Below, one piece after another: positions 17,660 to 27,366 of a DNA stretch of 64,000 nucleotides. Below the pieces are notes generated by a model. The model had not been told where the DNA came from, made no database searches, and worked only from the letters and a program-made list of their open reading frames with translations. The position numbers and the translations under genes were made by a program. The first letter of the stretch is position 1, and each line of letters opens with the position of its first letter. Origin of the DNA: Celeribacter naphthalenivorans (GTDB taxonomy: Bacteria; Pseudomonadota; Alphaproteobacteria; Rhodobacterales; Rhodobacteraceae). The stretch spans positions 496,001 through 560,000 of the forward strand of contig NZ_JAIVLK010000001.1 in NCBI RefSeq assembly GCF_020524585.1. Reading direction: 5' to 3'.

Positions 17660-19063
17660 ATGAACGCGAGCGTAACCAAACTTCCCACCGAAATGGGCCC
17701 GATCCACTTTGTCGGCATCGGCGGCATCGGCATGTCCGGCATTGCCGAGGTGCTGTTGAACCATGGCTATCGGGTGCAGGGGTCGGATTTGAAAGCCTCG
17801 AAAATCACCGATCGTCTCAAAGAATTGGGCGCTGTGATCTACGAAGGCCAGCGCGCGGAAAACCTCGAAGACGCCGAGGTCGTTGTGATCTCAAGCGCGA
17901 TCAAACCGGGCAACCCGGAACTGGACGCCGCCCGTCTCAAAGGCCTCCCGGTCGTGCGCCGCGCCGAGATGCTCGCCGAGCTCATGCGCCTGAAATCCAA
18001 CGTCGCCGTCGCGGGCACCCATGGCAAGACGACGACCACCACGCTTGTGGCCGAGCTTTTGGTCGCGGGCGGCATTGACCCGACGGTGATCAATGGCGGT
18101 ATCATCCACGCCTATGGCTCGAACGCCCGGATGGGGCAGGGCGACTGGATGGTTGTCGAGGCCGATGAGAGTGACGGGACATTCAACCGTCTGCCCGCCA
18201 CCATCGCCATCGTCACCAACATCGACCCGGAGCATATGGAGCATTGGGGCACCATCGAGAAGCTGCGTCAGGGCTTTTACGATTTCGTCTCCGGCATTCC
18301 GTTTTACGGCCTCGCCGTTTGTTGCACCGATCACCCGGAGGTGCAGAGCCTCGTCGGTAAAATCACCGACCGCCGTGTCGTGACCTACGGGTTCAACGCC
18401 CAGGCTGATGTGCGGGCTGTCAATCTGACCTATGTGAAAGGTGTTGCGCAGTTCGACATCGTGTTGGCCGCCGAGGATATGGTGATCGAGGGCTGCACCC
18501 TTCCGATGCCGGGCGATCACAACGTGTCCAACGCTTTGGCGGCCGTCGCGGTGTCGCGCCATCTCGGTATGAAAGCCGAAGAGATCAAACAGGCCTTGGC
18601 CGCCTTCGGTGGTGTGAACCGTCGCTTCACCAAGGTTGGCGAGATCAATGGCGTGACCATCATTGACGACTACGGCCACCATCCGGTCGAGATTGCTGCC
18701 GTGCTCAAAGCCGCGCGTCAGGCCTCCGAAGGCCGCGTCATCGCTGTGCATCAGCCGCACCGCTACTCGCGTCTGCATAGCTTGTTCGATGATTTCTGCA
18801 CCTGTTTCAACGAGGCCGATGTCGTCGGCATTGCCGAGGTTTACGCCGCGGGCGAGGAACCGATCGAAGGCGCCTCGCGCGACGATCTGGTCGCCGGTCT
18901 CATCCGCCACGGCCACCGCCATGCGCGTGCTGTGACCTGTGAGGATGATCTGGTGCGTTTGGTGCGTGAACAGACCCGCGAGGGCGATATGGTCGTCTGT
19001 CTGGGCGCAGGGACGATTTCCGCCTGGGCGCATAACCTGCCGGAACGGCTGTCGAAAGGCTGA
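17660..19063 (+). CDS. murC: UDP-N-acetylmuramate:L-alanine ligase MurC
   Basis: MurC starts the peptide stem by ligating L-Ala to UDP-MurNAc. The 467-residue product has the N-terminal [12 protein letters not shown], the ATP loop GTHGKTT at residues 119-125, [19 protein letters not shown] and HQPHRYSR, all typical of MurC. It ends the ftsW-murG-murC block; a second insert of unrelated genes follows before murB. Confidence 0.98.
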   Translation: MNASVTKLPTEMGPIHFVGIGGIGMSGIAEVLLNHGYRVQGSDLKASKITDRLKELGAVIYEGQRAENLEDAEVVVISSAIKPGNPELDAARLKGLPVVRRAEMLAELMRLKSNVAVAGTHGKTTTTTLVAELLVAGGIDPTVINGGIIHAYGSNARMGQGDWMVVEADESDGTFNRLPATIAIVTNIDPEHMEHWGTIEKLRQGFYDFVSGIPFYGLAVCCTDHPEVQSLVGKITDRRVVTYGFNAQADVRAVNLTYVKGVAQFDIVLAAEDMVIEGCTLPMPGDHNVSNALAAVAVSRHLGMKAEEIKQALAAFGGVNRRFTKVGEINGVTIIDDYGHHPVEIAAVLKAARQASEGRVIAVHQPHRYSRLHSLFDDFCTCFNEADVVGIAEVYAAGEEPIEGASRDDLVAGLIRHGHRHARAVTCEDDLVRLVREQTREGDMVVCLGAGTISAWAHNLPERLSKG

Positions 19064-19153
19064 GGGGCAAAAGACTGACCTCAGCTTTGTTCTGACGCAG
19101 AGACAGAGGGGCTGTTCCGGGCTAATCTTGGAACAACCTCTCTGGAGACCGCC

Positions 19154-20341
19154 ATGTCCGATCATCTCAAACGCCGCATCGGCCCCGGATTGCTCACCGC
19201 TTATGGCGTGGGCGTCATGGTCGGTGCGGGGATTTATGTCCTCGTCGGCACGGTCGCGGCGCAGGCCGGGATTTACGCGCCTTTGGCCTTTTTGCTCGCC
19301 GGTCTGATCGCCGCGCCCTCGGCCCTCTCCTACGCCGAATTGTCCACCCGCATCCCCGAAGCGGCGGGCGAGGCGGCCTATGTCGAGGCGGGCACCGGAT
19401 CGCGGGCTTTGGGCCTGATCGTCGGGCTTGCGATTGTCGCGGGCGGGACGGTGTCAGCCGCCGCCGTGCTTCGAGGTGGCGCGGGCTATCTCACTGGATT
19501 CGTTGACATTCCCCTCAATTTCGCCGTCGTCGGGTTGGGCCTCATGCTTTTGGTCGTCGCCATCATCGGCGTGCTGGAAAGCCTCGCCATGGCGGCTCTT
19601 TTCACCGTGATCGAAGTCATCGGCCTGTTGCTTGTCGTCTGGTCCGGCTGGCAGGCGCCCGTGTCGCCGGATTTCACTGCCCCTGCCGCTCCGTATTTTT
19701 CCGGCATCGGTGTCGCTGCGACGCTCGCGTTCTTCGCCTTCATCGGCTTTGAGGACATCGTCAACATGGCCGAAGAGGTCAAACGCCCCGAGCGCAGCCT
19801 GCCCATCGCCATCATCGGCTCGCTGATCATCACCACGCTGCTCTACGCGGGCGTCACCGTGACTGCCGTGCGCGCCGTCCCGCTCGAAGACCTCGCCGCC
19901 TCCGAACGTCCTCTGGCGCTGGTCTATGAAGCGGGTGGCGGGCATGTCGCCGTGCTTTCTGCCATTGCTGTCACCGCCGCCTTGAACGGGGTTCTGGCGC
20001 AGGTTGTCATGGCCGCGCGAGTGCTCTTTGGCCTCGGCAAACGCGGCGGGCCGCTTGGGGTCTTTCGCCACGCCCATCCGCGGTTCGGCACGCCGGTTCT
20101 GGCCACCGTCCTGATCGGCGCGGTGGTGATCGGCGCGGCACTGGTGTTGCCGGTCTCCGATCTGGCGGGCGTGACGTCGACGATCCTTTTGGTGGTCTTC
20201 ACGCTGGTGAACGGCGCGCTCATCCTTTTGAAACGGCAAAGCCCCAAAGCGCCCTTCCGTGTGGCCGCTTGGGTGCCCGTCGTCGGCCTGATTTTCGCGC
20301 TTTTGACGCTCTTGGCGTTTGCCTTTGGGGCGGTCTCGTGA
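19154..20341 (+). CDS. APC-superfamily amino acid permease
   Basis: A 395-residue inner-membrane protein with about 11-12 hydrophobic segments. The APC signature of the first helix is GVGVMVGAGIYVLVG, with the unwound GAG substrate site. Later segments include LSYAELSTRIPEAAGEAAYVE and FFAFIGFEDIVNMAEEVKRP, both typical of APC transporters. It is shorter than the 450-500 residues usual for the family, ending after what looks like helix 12. A good SD, GGAG, is 6 bases before the ATG. The substrate cannot be told. It begins the second insert in the dcw cluster. Confidence 0.88.
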   Translation: MSDHLKRRIGPGLLTAYGVGVMVGAGIYVLVGTVAAQAGIYAPLAFLLAGLIAAPSALSYAELSTRIPEAAGEAAYVEAGTGSRALGLIVGLAIVAGGTVSAAAVLRGGAGYLTGFVDIPLNFAVVGLGLMLLVVAIIGVLESLAMAALFTVIEVIGLLLVVWSGWQAPVSPDFTAPAAPYFSGIGVAATLAFFAFIGFEDIVNMAEEVKRPERSLPIAIIGSLIITTLLYAGVTVTAVRAVPLEDLAASERPLALVYEAGGGHVAVLSAIAVTAALNGVLAQVVMAARVLFGLGKRGGPLGVFRHAHPRFGTPVLATVLIGAVVIGAALVLPVSDLAGVTSTILLVVFTLVNGALILLKRQSPKAPFRVAAWVPVVGLIFALLTLLAFAFGAVS

Positions 20342-20351
20342 GGACCATGTC

Positions 20352-20615
20352 ATGAAAGCCCTTGTTTCCTTCGTTGATAATCCCCTGATAGCGCTCGCAT
20401 TATGGGCGCTTGCCACCATGGCGCTTGCTCCGTTACCCTTGCGCTACCAGATTCTCCCCGGTTCAGTGCTTTTGCTCGTGCTGCCCGTGGTGCTCATCTG
20501 GACCGGGCTGACCTATGGGGTCTGGCCGGTGTTGATCGGTTTAGCTGCTGCCGTGTCTTTGTTTCGAAAGCCGCTCAAGGTGCTATGGAGGCGTCTTGTG
20601 CGGGGGATCAAATAG
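20352..20615 (+). CDS. Small two- or three-segment membrane protein
   Basis: An 87-residue hydrophobic protein with segments at about residues 8-24, 29-45 and 50-66 and a basic C-terminus (RKPLKVLWRRLVRG). The ATG at 20352 has GTGAGGA 7 bases upstream, which overlaps the permease stop, so the pair is probably co-translated. I do not recognise a named family, though its size and place next to a DUF2484-like gene suggest a distant relation to that protein. Confidence 0.7.
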   Translation: MKALVSFVDNPLIALALWALATMALAPLPLRYQILPGSVLLLVLPVVLIWTGLTYGVWPVLIGLAAAVSLFRKPLKVLWRRLVRGIK

Positions 20616-20627
20616 GAAGTGGCCGCT

Positions 20628-20888
20628 ATGACCCTGTCCCTCACTCTGGCCTGTTTCTGGGCCGTGCTCGCCAATGTGATCGCGATGTTCCCGTCGCGCC
20701 GCCACCATTGGCCGGCCGCCTATGTGCTGATCGCGCTGGGGGTTCCTCTTCTGGGATTTGTCACCTATGAGAACGGCCCATGGATCGGACTTGTGGTGTT
20801 TGCCGCAGGCGTATCGATCCTGCGCTGGCCTGTGGTGTATTTGGGCCGGTGGATCAGACGAACCCTGACGCGAGGCCCGGCGGAATAG
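20628..20888 (+). CDS. DUF2484-type small membrane protein
   Basis: An 86-residue membrane protein with three hydrophobic segments and short charged loops; it contains FWAVLANVIAMFPSRRHHWP and ends near YLGRWIRR. From memory it matches the DUF2484 family found between murC and murB in Rhodobacteraceae. That link is recalled, not searched. The ATG at 20628 is 8 bases after AGGAAG. Function is unknown, but the persistent dcw position suggests a link to the envelope. Confidence 0.75.
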   Translation: MTLSLTLACFWAVLANVIAMFPSRRHHWPAAYVLIALGVPLLGFVTYENGPWIGLVVFAAGVSILRWPVVYLGRWIRRTLTRGPAE

Positions 20889-20964
20889 GGCAAATTCCTG
20901 TTCCGGTTTGCGGGGGAAACCCTTAAGATTTGCGTCAGATTGATGCGATTGGGACGGGCCGGAT

Positions 20965-22518
20965 TTGGATATTTCTGAGATTAAGGACAGAGAGACGCTT
21001 GAGGCGTGGTTGCAGGGGCGCAGCCATGAGGATGCGGTTGCGATAGCTGCGCGGGCGGCGCTGCGGGTTTTGCCGGTTTATTGGCAGTGGAGCTTGTCTG
21101 AAGGAAAGCACGCAAGTGATTTATTAACACTGCAAGTTCTTCGCTGTACTTTGATTTCAATGGTTGCGGCGGAATCTCCGCCTGCAGGGATCGCGCGTGC
21201 TGCGAACTCTGCCGTTGCTACCGCTTATGCCATTATCGTGCAACATTTCGGGTATCAATATGCCTCTGCTATGGGCGCGGCAGAGGCGGCGATTGATGCA
21301 GCAACGACAGTTTATGCTGGCATCGGGGCTGCAACTGGCTTGTCTTTCGATGAAGCACTTCGGCTAGAAGTGCAAACCGACTGTGTGTCATTGGAAAATG
21401 GTAAAGATTTATTTGCTCTGGCTTTGTGGAGCAGCGTCAACTTTTTGGGCGAAGAGTGGCAGAATGTTCTGAAAGCACTGGAAGAAGAGCAAAACGATCC
21501 CGGAGTTTGGCGCGTCTGGCGCGACTGGTATACGGGCATTCTTAACCCAGTCAGATATCCGCCTTCTTGGGAATTCTATAGAAAAATTGCTCTGATAGAA
21601 GATGAGACATGGGAAGCTGGGCCTGAAGCGATCTCAAAACGAATTGAGGAGATTAAAGCGGGGCGCTTTTCTATTCTCGATCCGCAGCGTGATCTGGATG
21701 AGAAAATGCAGAGTGTTTCTAGGCATGTCGAGCAACTTGAGCGAGCTATCCCGAAGTTTTTAAAAGATTTGTCTGGCCTTGAAGAGCGTTTTGAGGAAGT
21801 TGAAGGTCAGGCGAAGGGCGTAAATCAAGATCTTTCTGCCACAAGTTCGTATGCGCATTCGATAGCTGATCACACTAAACGCGCGCTTGAGAAAAACGAA
21901 TCTGATCTGGCACTTCGCTTTCAGGAGCTTCAAAAAGAATATGAGAACAAAATTCAGGCCAGATTTGACGCTTTTCACGCCGCGAACCGAATTAAGGCTC
22001 CCGTCGACTTATGGTCGGAAAAGGAAATAGAGCACAAAAAAAGTCGGAAGCTTGCCTTTACCGGATTTGTGGTTGGCCTCATTGTCATTGCAGCTGCCAT
22101 CGTTTGGGTAGGCGCGACGCTTTTGAACCCCAGCGAAAACTTGATTTTGGCTCTATCACCTGTGGGTTGTGACCTTATTGATCACCCAGAGTTGTGCAAA
22201 GGTTTCAGTTTTCGCGGCATGATCTTGTCAGGTTCCGTGCTGACGCTTTTAACGCTCGCACTCTGGTTCACCCGCATTCAGATGAAGCAATATCTCTCTG
22301 AGCGGCACTTGGTTTTGGACGCGCGTGAGCGCCGCGCTTTTGCCCAGACTTATATCGGTCTGATCGAGGAAGGAGATACCAGCAAGGAGGCCCAAGAACA
22401 GCGTGCCTTGGTCTACGCTGCACTCTTCCGGCCGAGTTCTGACGGTATCATCAAAGACGAGGGCGGCATTGATCCGTCGCTCACGGCGGCGCTGAGTAAA
22501 TTGCTGGCGGGGAAGTAA
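20965..22518 (+). CDS. DUF6161-like coiled-coil membrane protein, probably acquired
   Basis: A 517-residue protein of unknown function. The N-terminal third is helical and rich in Ala. At about 160-232 it has a Trp-rich block (VWRVWRDWYTGIL, then IALIEDETWEAGPEAISKRI) that I recall as a module in alphaproteobacterial hypothetical proteins. Residues 240-340 look coiled-coil. Two membrane segments lie at about 364-386 and 418-436, with Cys402 and Cys411 between them. The C-terminus carries YLSERHLVLDARERRAF and LFRPSSDGIIKDEG, which resemble DUF6161. The start is a TTG with no clear SD; no internal ATG occurs before residue 66. The DNA is clearly more AT-rich than its dcw neighbours, a sign of horizontal transfer. 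Confidence 0.8.
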   Translation: MDISEIKDRETLEAWLQGRSHEDAVAIAARAALRVLPVYWQWSLSEGKHASDLLTLQVLRCTLISMVAAESPPAGIARAANSAVATAYAIIVQHFGYQYASAMGAAEAAIDAATTVYAGIGAATGLSFDEALRLEVQTDCVSLENGKDLFALALWSSVNFLGEEWQNVLKALEEEQNDPGVWRVWRDWYTGILNPVRYPPSWEFYRKIALIEDETWEAGPEAISKRIEEIKAGRFSILDPQRDLDEKMQSVSRHVEQLERAIPKFLKDLSGLEERFEEVEGQAKGVNQDLSATSSYAHSIADHTKRALEKNESDLALRFQELQKEYENKIQARFDAFHAANRIKAPVDLWSEKEIEHKKSRKLAFTGFVVGLIVIAAAIVWVGATLLNPSENLILALSPVGCDLIDHPELCKGFSFRGMILSGSVLTLLTLALWFTRIQMKQYLSERHLVLDARERRAFAQTYIGLIEEGDTSKEAQEQRALVYAALFRPSSDGIIKDEGGIDPSLTAALSKLLAGK

Positions 22519-22578
22519 CCCTTCCCCCCATCCCCCAATCTGTTATGACGCTCCTAATCCGACGCAAGAGAGCCGCCT

Positions 22579-23550
22579 ATGACCCAGACCTATCCCACGC
22601 CCCGAGGCAAGCTGACCGAGAACCGGGCTTTGGCCGATCTCACGTGGTTGCGTGTGGGCGGGCCTGCGGATGCTCTGTTTCAGCCGGCGGACCTTGAGGA
22701 TTTGCAGAGCTTTCTCGCCGCTCTCGACCCCTCCGTCGCGGTTTTTCCGATGGGCGTCGGCTCCAACCTGATCGTGCGGGACGGCGGCATTCGCGCCGTG
22801 GTGATCCGCATGGGGCGGGGGTTTAATGGCATCGAGATCGAGGGCAATCGGGTGACTGCCGGGGTCGCCATGCTGGACGCCCATGTGGCGCGCAAGGCGG
22901 CGCAGGCCGGGTTGGACCTGACCTTTCTGCGCACCATTCCCGGCGCCATCGGCGGTGCTGTGCGGATGAATGCGGGGTGCTACGGTTCCTATGTGGCCGA
23001 TCATTTCGTCTCTGCCAAGGCCGTGACGCGCGCTGGCGAACTGGTGACGCTCACTGCCGAGGATTTGAATTTCCAATACCGCCAGACCGATCTGCCAGAG
23101 GGCTATGTGATCGTCGAGGCGACCTTTGAGGCCGAGCGTGGCGATCCCGCCGAGCTTGAAGCCAGAATGGTGGATCAACTCGCCCGCCGCGACGCCTCCC
23201 AGCCGACCAAAGAGCGCAGCGCAGGCTCGACGTTTCGCAACCCGGCGGGGTTCTCTTCGACGGGTAAGGCCGACGATGTGCATGATCTGAAGGCCTGGAA
23301 GGTGATCGACGACGCGGGGCTTCGCGGCTTTTCCATCGGCGGCGCGCAGATGAGCGAGATGCATTCCAACTTTATGATCAACATCGGTGAGGCCACAGCA
23401 CACGATCTCGAACTTTTGGGCGAGACGGTGCGAAAAAAAGTATTTCAAAACGCCGGTCTCGCGTTACAGTGGGAAATTAAGCGCATCGGCGAATTTTCTG
23501 GCGATCCGATCCCGGATGGTCTTGCCGAAGCACAAATTTCCGAGGCATAA
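22579..23550 (+). CDS. murB: UDP-N-acetylenolpyruvoylglucosamine reductase MurB
   Basis: MurB reduces UDP-GlcNAc-enolpyruvate to UDP-MurNAc with NADPH and bound FAD. The 323-residue product has the FAD-binding [12 protein letters not shown], the block [16 protein letters not shown], and the catalytic residues: Ser217 in AGSTFRNP and Glu271 in INIGEATA. The length and lack of the Tyr-loop insertion fit the shorter type II enzymes. It follows the DUF6161-like gene by 60 bases. A terminator-like hairpin and a twin-hairpin repeat lie between it and ddl. Confidence 0.97.
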   Translation: MTQTYPTPRGKLTENRALADLTWLRVGGPADALFQPADLEDLQSFLAALDPSVAVFPMGVGSNLIVRDGGIRAVVIRMGRGFNGIEIEGNRVTAGVAMLDAHVARKAAQAGLDLTFLRTIPGAIGGAVRMNAGCYGSYVADHFVSAKAVTRAGELVTLTAEDLNFQYRQTDLPEGYVIVEATFEAERGDPAELEARMVDQLARRDASQPTKERSAGSTFRNPAGFSSTGKADDVHDLKAWKVIDDAGLRGFSIGGAQMSEMHSNFMINIGEATAHDLELLGETVRKKVFQNAGLALQWEIKRIGEFSGDPIPDGLAEAQISEA

Positions 23551-23603
23551 GTGCCTTACGCGCTCTGAGCAGGGCGTGTTTTCCCGAAAGGGCGTAAATC
23601 AGA

Positions 23604-23625
23604 CCCCGAAGTGGGGCGGTTTTTC
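23604..23625 (+). terminator. Possible terminator after murB
   Basis: CCCC-gaagt-GGGG followed by CGG and five T residues, about 50 bases after the murB stop. The stem is short (4 bp), so this is a weak call. Confidence 0.45.
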
Positions 23626-23628
23626 AAA

Positions 23629-23676
23629 GGGTCACATAAGATGACCCGATATCAAAAGGGCCACATAAGATGGCCC
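23629..23676 (+). repeat. Twin hairpins with identical loops upstream of ddl
   Basis: GGGTCA-CATAAGA-TGACCC (23629-23647) and GGGCCA-CATAAGA-TGGCCC (23658-23676) repeat with a 29-bp period. The loops are identical, and the one stem difference (T-A versus C-G) is compensated on the other side, so pairing is kept. They end 52 bases before the ddl start. This looks like a structured RNA or protein-binding repeat in the ddl leader. Its function is unknown. Confidence 0.8.
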
Positions 23677-23728
23677 AGTGTGTCACGGGTCGCGAAAAGA
23701 CGATCCTGTAAATTTGAGGCGAGTGGAC

Positions 23729-24640
23729 ATGTCGAGCAGGCAGTCCCCGAAAGTCGCGGTCCTCAAAGGCGGTCCCTCTGCTGAACGCGAGGTGTCTTTG
23801 TCTTCCGGTCGCGAATGCGCAGAGGCGCTTCGGGGTGAAGGATTCGAAGTGGTTGAGATCGACGCAGGCGAAGACCTGTGCGCGAAGCTGACGGCGGCGG
23901 CGCCCGATGTCGTATTCAACGCACTGCATGGTCGGTTCGGCGAAGACGGCTGTGTTCAGGGTCTGCTCGAATGGATGCGCCTTCCCTATACCCACTCCGG
24001 CGTGCTTGCTTCGGCTTTGGCCATGGACAAGGAAAAGACCAAAGAGGTCTACCGTGCCGCTGGCCTGCCCATTGTGCCCTCCAAACTGGCGTCCCGCTTT
24101 GAGGTCGAAGCCGGTCATGTGATGGCCCCGCCCTATGTGGTGAAACCCTATAACGAAGGCTCCTCCGTGGGCGTCTACATCGTGCGCGAGGGCTCCAATG
24201 CGCCGCGCCTGTCGGATGAGATGCCTGCGGTGGTCATGGTCGAACAATATGCGCCGGGCCGCGAGCTGACCTGTTCGGTGATGGGCGACAAGGCGCTCTG
24301 CGTCACCGATATTCTCACCGATGGCTGGTATGACTATGAGGCGAAATACGCCACGGGCGGCTCGCGCCATGTCTGTCCTGCCGAAATCCCCGAAGAGATC
24401 GCAGCGGCCTGTCAGGACTACGCGCTCAAGGCGCATCAGGTGCTTGGCTGTCGTGGTGTGTCGCGGACGGATTTCCGTTGGGATGAAAGCAAAGGCCTCG
24501 ACGGTCTGGTGCTTTTGGAAACCAACACCCAGCCGGGCATGACGCCGACCTCGCTCTCGCCGGAGCAGGCGCAAAAGAGCGGCATCACCTTTGGCCAGTT
24601 CTGCAAATGGATGGTGGAGGACGCCTCATGCGACCGATAG
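23729..24640 (+). CDS. ddl: D-alanine--D-alanine ligase
   Basis: Ddl joins two D-alanines with ATP; the product is used by MurF. The 303-residue product is the DdlB length. ATP-grasp features are visible: [17 protein letters not shown] at the N-terminus, [42 protein letters not shown] and [14 protein letters not shown]. The ATG at 23729 has GAGG 9 bases upstream and gives the normal family N-terminus; longer in-frame starts would translate through the leader. The 3' end overlaps ftsQ by 13 bases. Confidence 0.96.
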   Translation: MSSRQSPKVAVLKGGPSAEREVSLSSGRECAEALRGEGFEVVEIDAGEDLCAKLTAAAPDVVFNALHGRFGEDGCVQGLLEWMRLPYTHSGVLASALAMDKEKTKEVYRAAGLPIVPSKLASRFEVEAGHVMAPPYVVKPYNEGSSVGVYIVREGSNAPRLSDEMPAVVMVEQYAPGRELTCSVMGDKALCVTDILTDGWYDYEAKYATGGSRHVCPAEIPEEIAAACQDYALKAHQVLGCRGVSRTDFRWDESKGLDGLVLLETNTQPGMTPTSLSPEQAQKSGITFGQFCKWMVEDASCDR

Positions 24641-25620
24641 ATCCCACTGAATTTGCCAAAGGCCCGACACTTGGCGGCTCCGCCCGCGTGTCCGAAGCCG
24701 TTGCCCGCGCCATCCGTGCGCGCCGTGGTCAGAGCGGCGAGACGGAGAGCGCGCCGCAGCGTCCGCGCGACCCGGCGCCGTCGCGAACCGCCTACCGGAT
24801 GAGCCGCCTCTGGCTCACGCCGTCGTTCCGCTTTTTCCTCCGCCGCATCGCGCCGGTCGCGGCCGTCGCGGCCTGCATCGGGCTTTGGTTTGCGCCTGAA
24901 GACAACCGCGAGGCCTTCATGGGGCAGGTCATGGCGATCAAGGCCGAGGTCCAGAACCGCCCCGAATTCATGGTCAAACTCATGGCCATCGATGGTGCCT
25001 CAGGCGAGCTGTCCGAAGACATTCGCGAAGTCATGGCCCAGGATTTTCCGGTCTCCTCCTTTGATCTCGACCTGCCGGGGCTGTTGGCGCAGGTCGAAAG
25101 CCTGGATGCGGTCGAAAGCGCCGGGCTGCACGTTCGTGCGGGCGGCATCTTGCAGGTCGACATTGTCGAGCGCACGCCCGCCGTGGTCTGGCGCTCCGAT
25201 CTGGGGTTGGAGATGCTGGATGCCGAAGGGCACCGTGTTGCCGCCTTGGGCAGCCGTCTGGATCGTCCCGACCTGCCGTTGATTGCGGGCGAGGGGGCGG
25301 ATCGCGTTGTGCCGGAAGCCATGGCGATCCTCAAATCCGCCGGTCCCCTGACCCCGCGTCTGCGCGGGTTGGTGCGGGTGGGCGAACGCCGCTGGAACAT
25401 TGTGCTGGACCGCGATCAGGTGATCCTCCTGCCGGAGGTCAAACCGCTGGGTGCGCTGGCGCAGGTGGTGGCGCTGGATCAGGCCAAAGACCTTTTGGGG
25501 CGTGACGTGGCCGTGGTCGACATGCGCCGACCGACCCGACCGACCGTGCGTCTCACAGAGGCTGCACAAGACGAATTGAAACGCCTGCGGGGCGTCGAAC
25601 TTGGAGTGTCTTATCGATGA
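24628..25620 (+). CDS. ftsQ: Cell division protein FtsQ
   Basis: FtsQ is a bitopic divisome scaffold that binds FtsB/FtsL. The 330-residue product has a long basic, Pro-rich cytoplasmic tail, one membrane segment at about residues 70-90, a POTRA-like region (about 105-180) and the FtsQ domain ending with [20 protein letters not shown] at 24616-24620, 7 bases before the ATG, sits inside the ddl coding end, and the overlap suggests coupling. The stop overlaps the ftsA start (ATGA). Low sequence conservation is normal for FtsQ. Confidence 0.93.
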   Translation: MRPIDPTEFAKGPTLGGSARVSEAVARAIRARRGQSGETESAPQRPRDPAPSRTAYRMSRLWLTPSFRFFLRRIAPVAAVAACIGLWFAPEDNREAFMGQVMAIKAEVQNRPEFMVKLMAIDGASGELSEDIREVMAQDFPVSSFDLDLPGLLAQVESLDAVESAGLHVRAGGILQVDIVERTPAVVWRSDLGLEMLDAEGHRVAALGSRLDRPDLPLIAGEGADRVVPEAMAILKSAGPLTPRLRGLVRVGERRWNIVLDRDQVILLPEVKPLGALAQVVALDQAKDLLGRDVAVVDMRRPTRPTVRLTEAAQDELKRLRGVELGVSYR

Positions 25621-26948
25621 CCGATTTGTACGAAGCCCAACGGGCCATGCGGAACATGCGCAAAGCCGCCCTGCAACGCGGTGTGATTGCCATTCTCGAC
25701 GTGGGTAGCTCGAAAATCGCCTGTCTGGTGCTGCGCTTTGACGGCGAGCGTTTCATGGGCGGCGATGGGGTCGGGGCCTTGGCCGGTCAATCGTCCTTCC
25801 GCGTCATCGGCGCCGCCACCACCCGCTCGCGCGGTGTGCGGTTCGGCGAGATCGAAGCCATGGCCGAAACCGAACGCGCCATCCGCACCGCCGTGCAGGC
25901 CGCGCAAAAGATGGCCCAGACCCGCGTGGATCACGTCATCGCCTGTTTCTCCGGCGGCAGCCCGCGCTCTTATGGCATCGCGGGGCAGGTCGAGGTCGAA
26001 TATGACACCGTGTCGGAACAGGACGTCGCCCGCGTGCTGGCCTCGTCTGACGTGCCGGATTACGGCAACCACCGCGATGTGCTGCACGCCCAGCCGGTGA
26101 ACTTTCAGCTCGATCACCGCTCCGGCCTCAAAGATCCGCGCGGTCAAATCGGGCAGAATCTCGCCGTCGACATGCATATGCTGACGGTGGACACGGCCAC
26201 GATCCAGAACCTTCTCTATTGTATCAAACGCTGCGACCTCGAAGTCGCGGGGCTGGCCTCTGGCGCTTACGTGTCCGGCATTTCGGCTCTTGTGGAAGAT
26301 GAACAGGAACTGGGTGCGGCCTGTATCGATATGGGCGGCGGTGCGACCGATGTGTCGATCTTCATGAAGAAACACATGATCTATGCCGATAGCGTGCGCA
26401 TGGGCGGCGATCACGTGACCTCCGACATCGCAATGGGGCTGCAAATCCCGCTGGCGACCGCCGAGCGGATCAAGACCTTTTACGGCGGCATCGTCGCCAC
26501 CGGCATGGACGACCGCGAGATGATCGAGGTCGGCAGCGATTGTGGCGACTGGGAGAAAGACCGTCGCACTGTGAGCCGCGCCGAGTTGATCGGCATCATC
26601 CGCCCCCGCGTCGAGGAAATCCTCGAAGGCGTGCGCGAATGTCTGGATGCCGCAGGGTTTGAACATATGCCCAGCCAGCAGATCGTGCTGACAGGCGGGG
26701 CCTCGCAAATTCCGGGGCTTGATAGTCTGGCGCCGAAAATTCTTGGTCAGAATGTCCGTATCGGGCGGCCTTTGCGGGTCCAGGGCCTGCCGCAGGCGGC
26801 CACGGGCGCGGCCTTTGCCTCCGCCGTCGGCCTGTGCCTCTTTGCGGCCAATCCGCAAGACGAATGGTGGGACTTCGAGATCCCGGCGGAACGCTATCCG
26901 GCGCGGTCTCTGAAACGCGCGGTGCGTTGGTTCAAAGACAATTGGTAA
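25617..26948 (+). CDS. ftsA: Cell division protein FtsA
   Basis: FtsA is the actin-like ATPase that anchors FtsZ to the membrane. The 443-residue product has the actin-fold phosphate loops AILDVGSSKIACLVLR (about 23-38) and CIDMGGGATDVSIF, plus IVLTGGASQIPGLDSLA near the C-terminus. It ends in an amphipathic basic segment (SLKRAVRWFKDNW) that fits the membrane-targeting helix. Its start overlaps the ftsQ stop. Confidence 0.97.
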   Translation: MTDLYEAQRAMRNMRKAALQRGVIAILDVGSSKIACLVLRFDGERFMGGDGVGALAGQSSFRVIGAATTRSRGVRFGEIEAMAETERAIRTAVQAAQKMAQTRVDHVIACFSGGSPRSYGIAGQVEVEYDTVSEQDVARVLASSDVPDYGNHRDVLHAQPVNFQLDHRSGLKDPRGQIGQNLAVDMHMLTVDTATIQNLLYCIKRCDLEVAGLASGAYVSGISALVEDEQELGAACIDMGGGATDVSIFMKKHMIYADSVRMGGDHVTSDIAMGLQIPLATAERIKTFYGGIVATGMDDREMIEVGSDCGDWEKDRRTVSRAELIGIIRPRVEEILEGVRECLDAAGFEHMPSQQIVLTGGASQIPGLDSLAPKILGQNVRIGRPLRVQGLPQAATGAAFASAVGLCLFAANPQDEWWDFEIPAERYPARSLKRAVRWFKDNW

Positions 26949-27366
26949 GCGGTTGCAGCCCCTATTGCAGCTCCTGCGGGGGCTGTGATAAACACTACAT
27001 ATAGGCAGAAGGCCCGGGAAACGGGTCGGAGAGACATAAGGCACAAGAGCAGTGCCCGGACATGACAGCGATGCTTTGCGGCATCTCAGGCCCTTTTTGT
27101 AGGGGGCGAGGGGGATCGCCTCTTTTCGTATGTCTGAATGGTTAACCGCTAAATCTGGCCTCATGCGCAAAATCCCGCCGAAAATAGCGGCAATATACCC
27201 CATATTTTGTGGCATTCCCGTGTTTTTGGGATGACGCCGTAGACGAAACCCCATAATATTAAGGGTGAATAGGTAAAGTTTGCCCCGATTCACGGGGCGG
27301 GGACATCGGGCGGTTTGGGCAGAATGTGCAATCGCCCCGGCACGAGAGAAAGCAGGCGGTACACTC
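26949..27366. other. ftsA-ftsZ intergenic region, 418 bp, regulatory
   Basis: No gene is visible. It holds a CAGCCCC/GGGGCTG stem (26956-26962 with 26979-26985), a terminator-like hairpin at 27105-27127, a GTTAAC word at 27141-27146 that gives only half of a CtrA site (the second TTAA after 7 bases is missing), AT-rich DNA around 27190-27265, and a CCCCG-attca-CGGGG hairpin about 70 bases before the ftsZ ATG. It is the likely home of separate ftsZ promoters. Confidence 0.6.
27105..27127 (+). terminator. Possible terminator upstream of ftsZ
   Basis: GGCGA (27105-27109) pairs with TCGCC (27116-27120), followed by TCTTTTC. The stem is only 5 bp, so it is weak, but it could separate the ftsQA transcript from ftsZ. 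Confidence 0.35.

Noticed and set aside
15260-17764. An 834-codon open frame on the complement of ftsW and murG
   Set aside because: It is a long shadow frame caused by GC-rich codons; there are no domains and it overlaps three certain genes.
27141-27156. CtrA binding site upstream of ftsZ
   Set aside because: Only one TTAA is present; the second half at the 7-base spacing reads ATCT.
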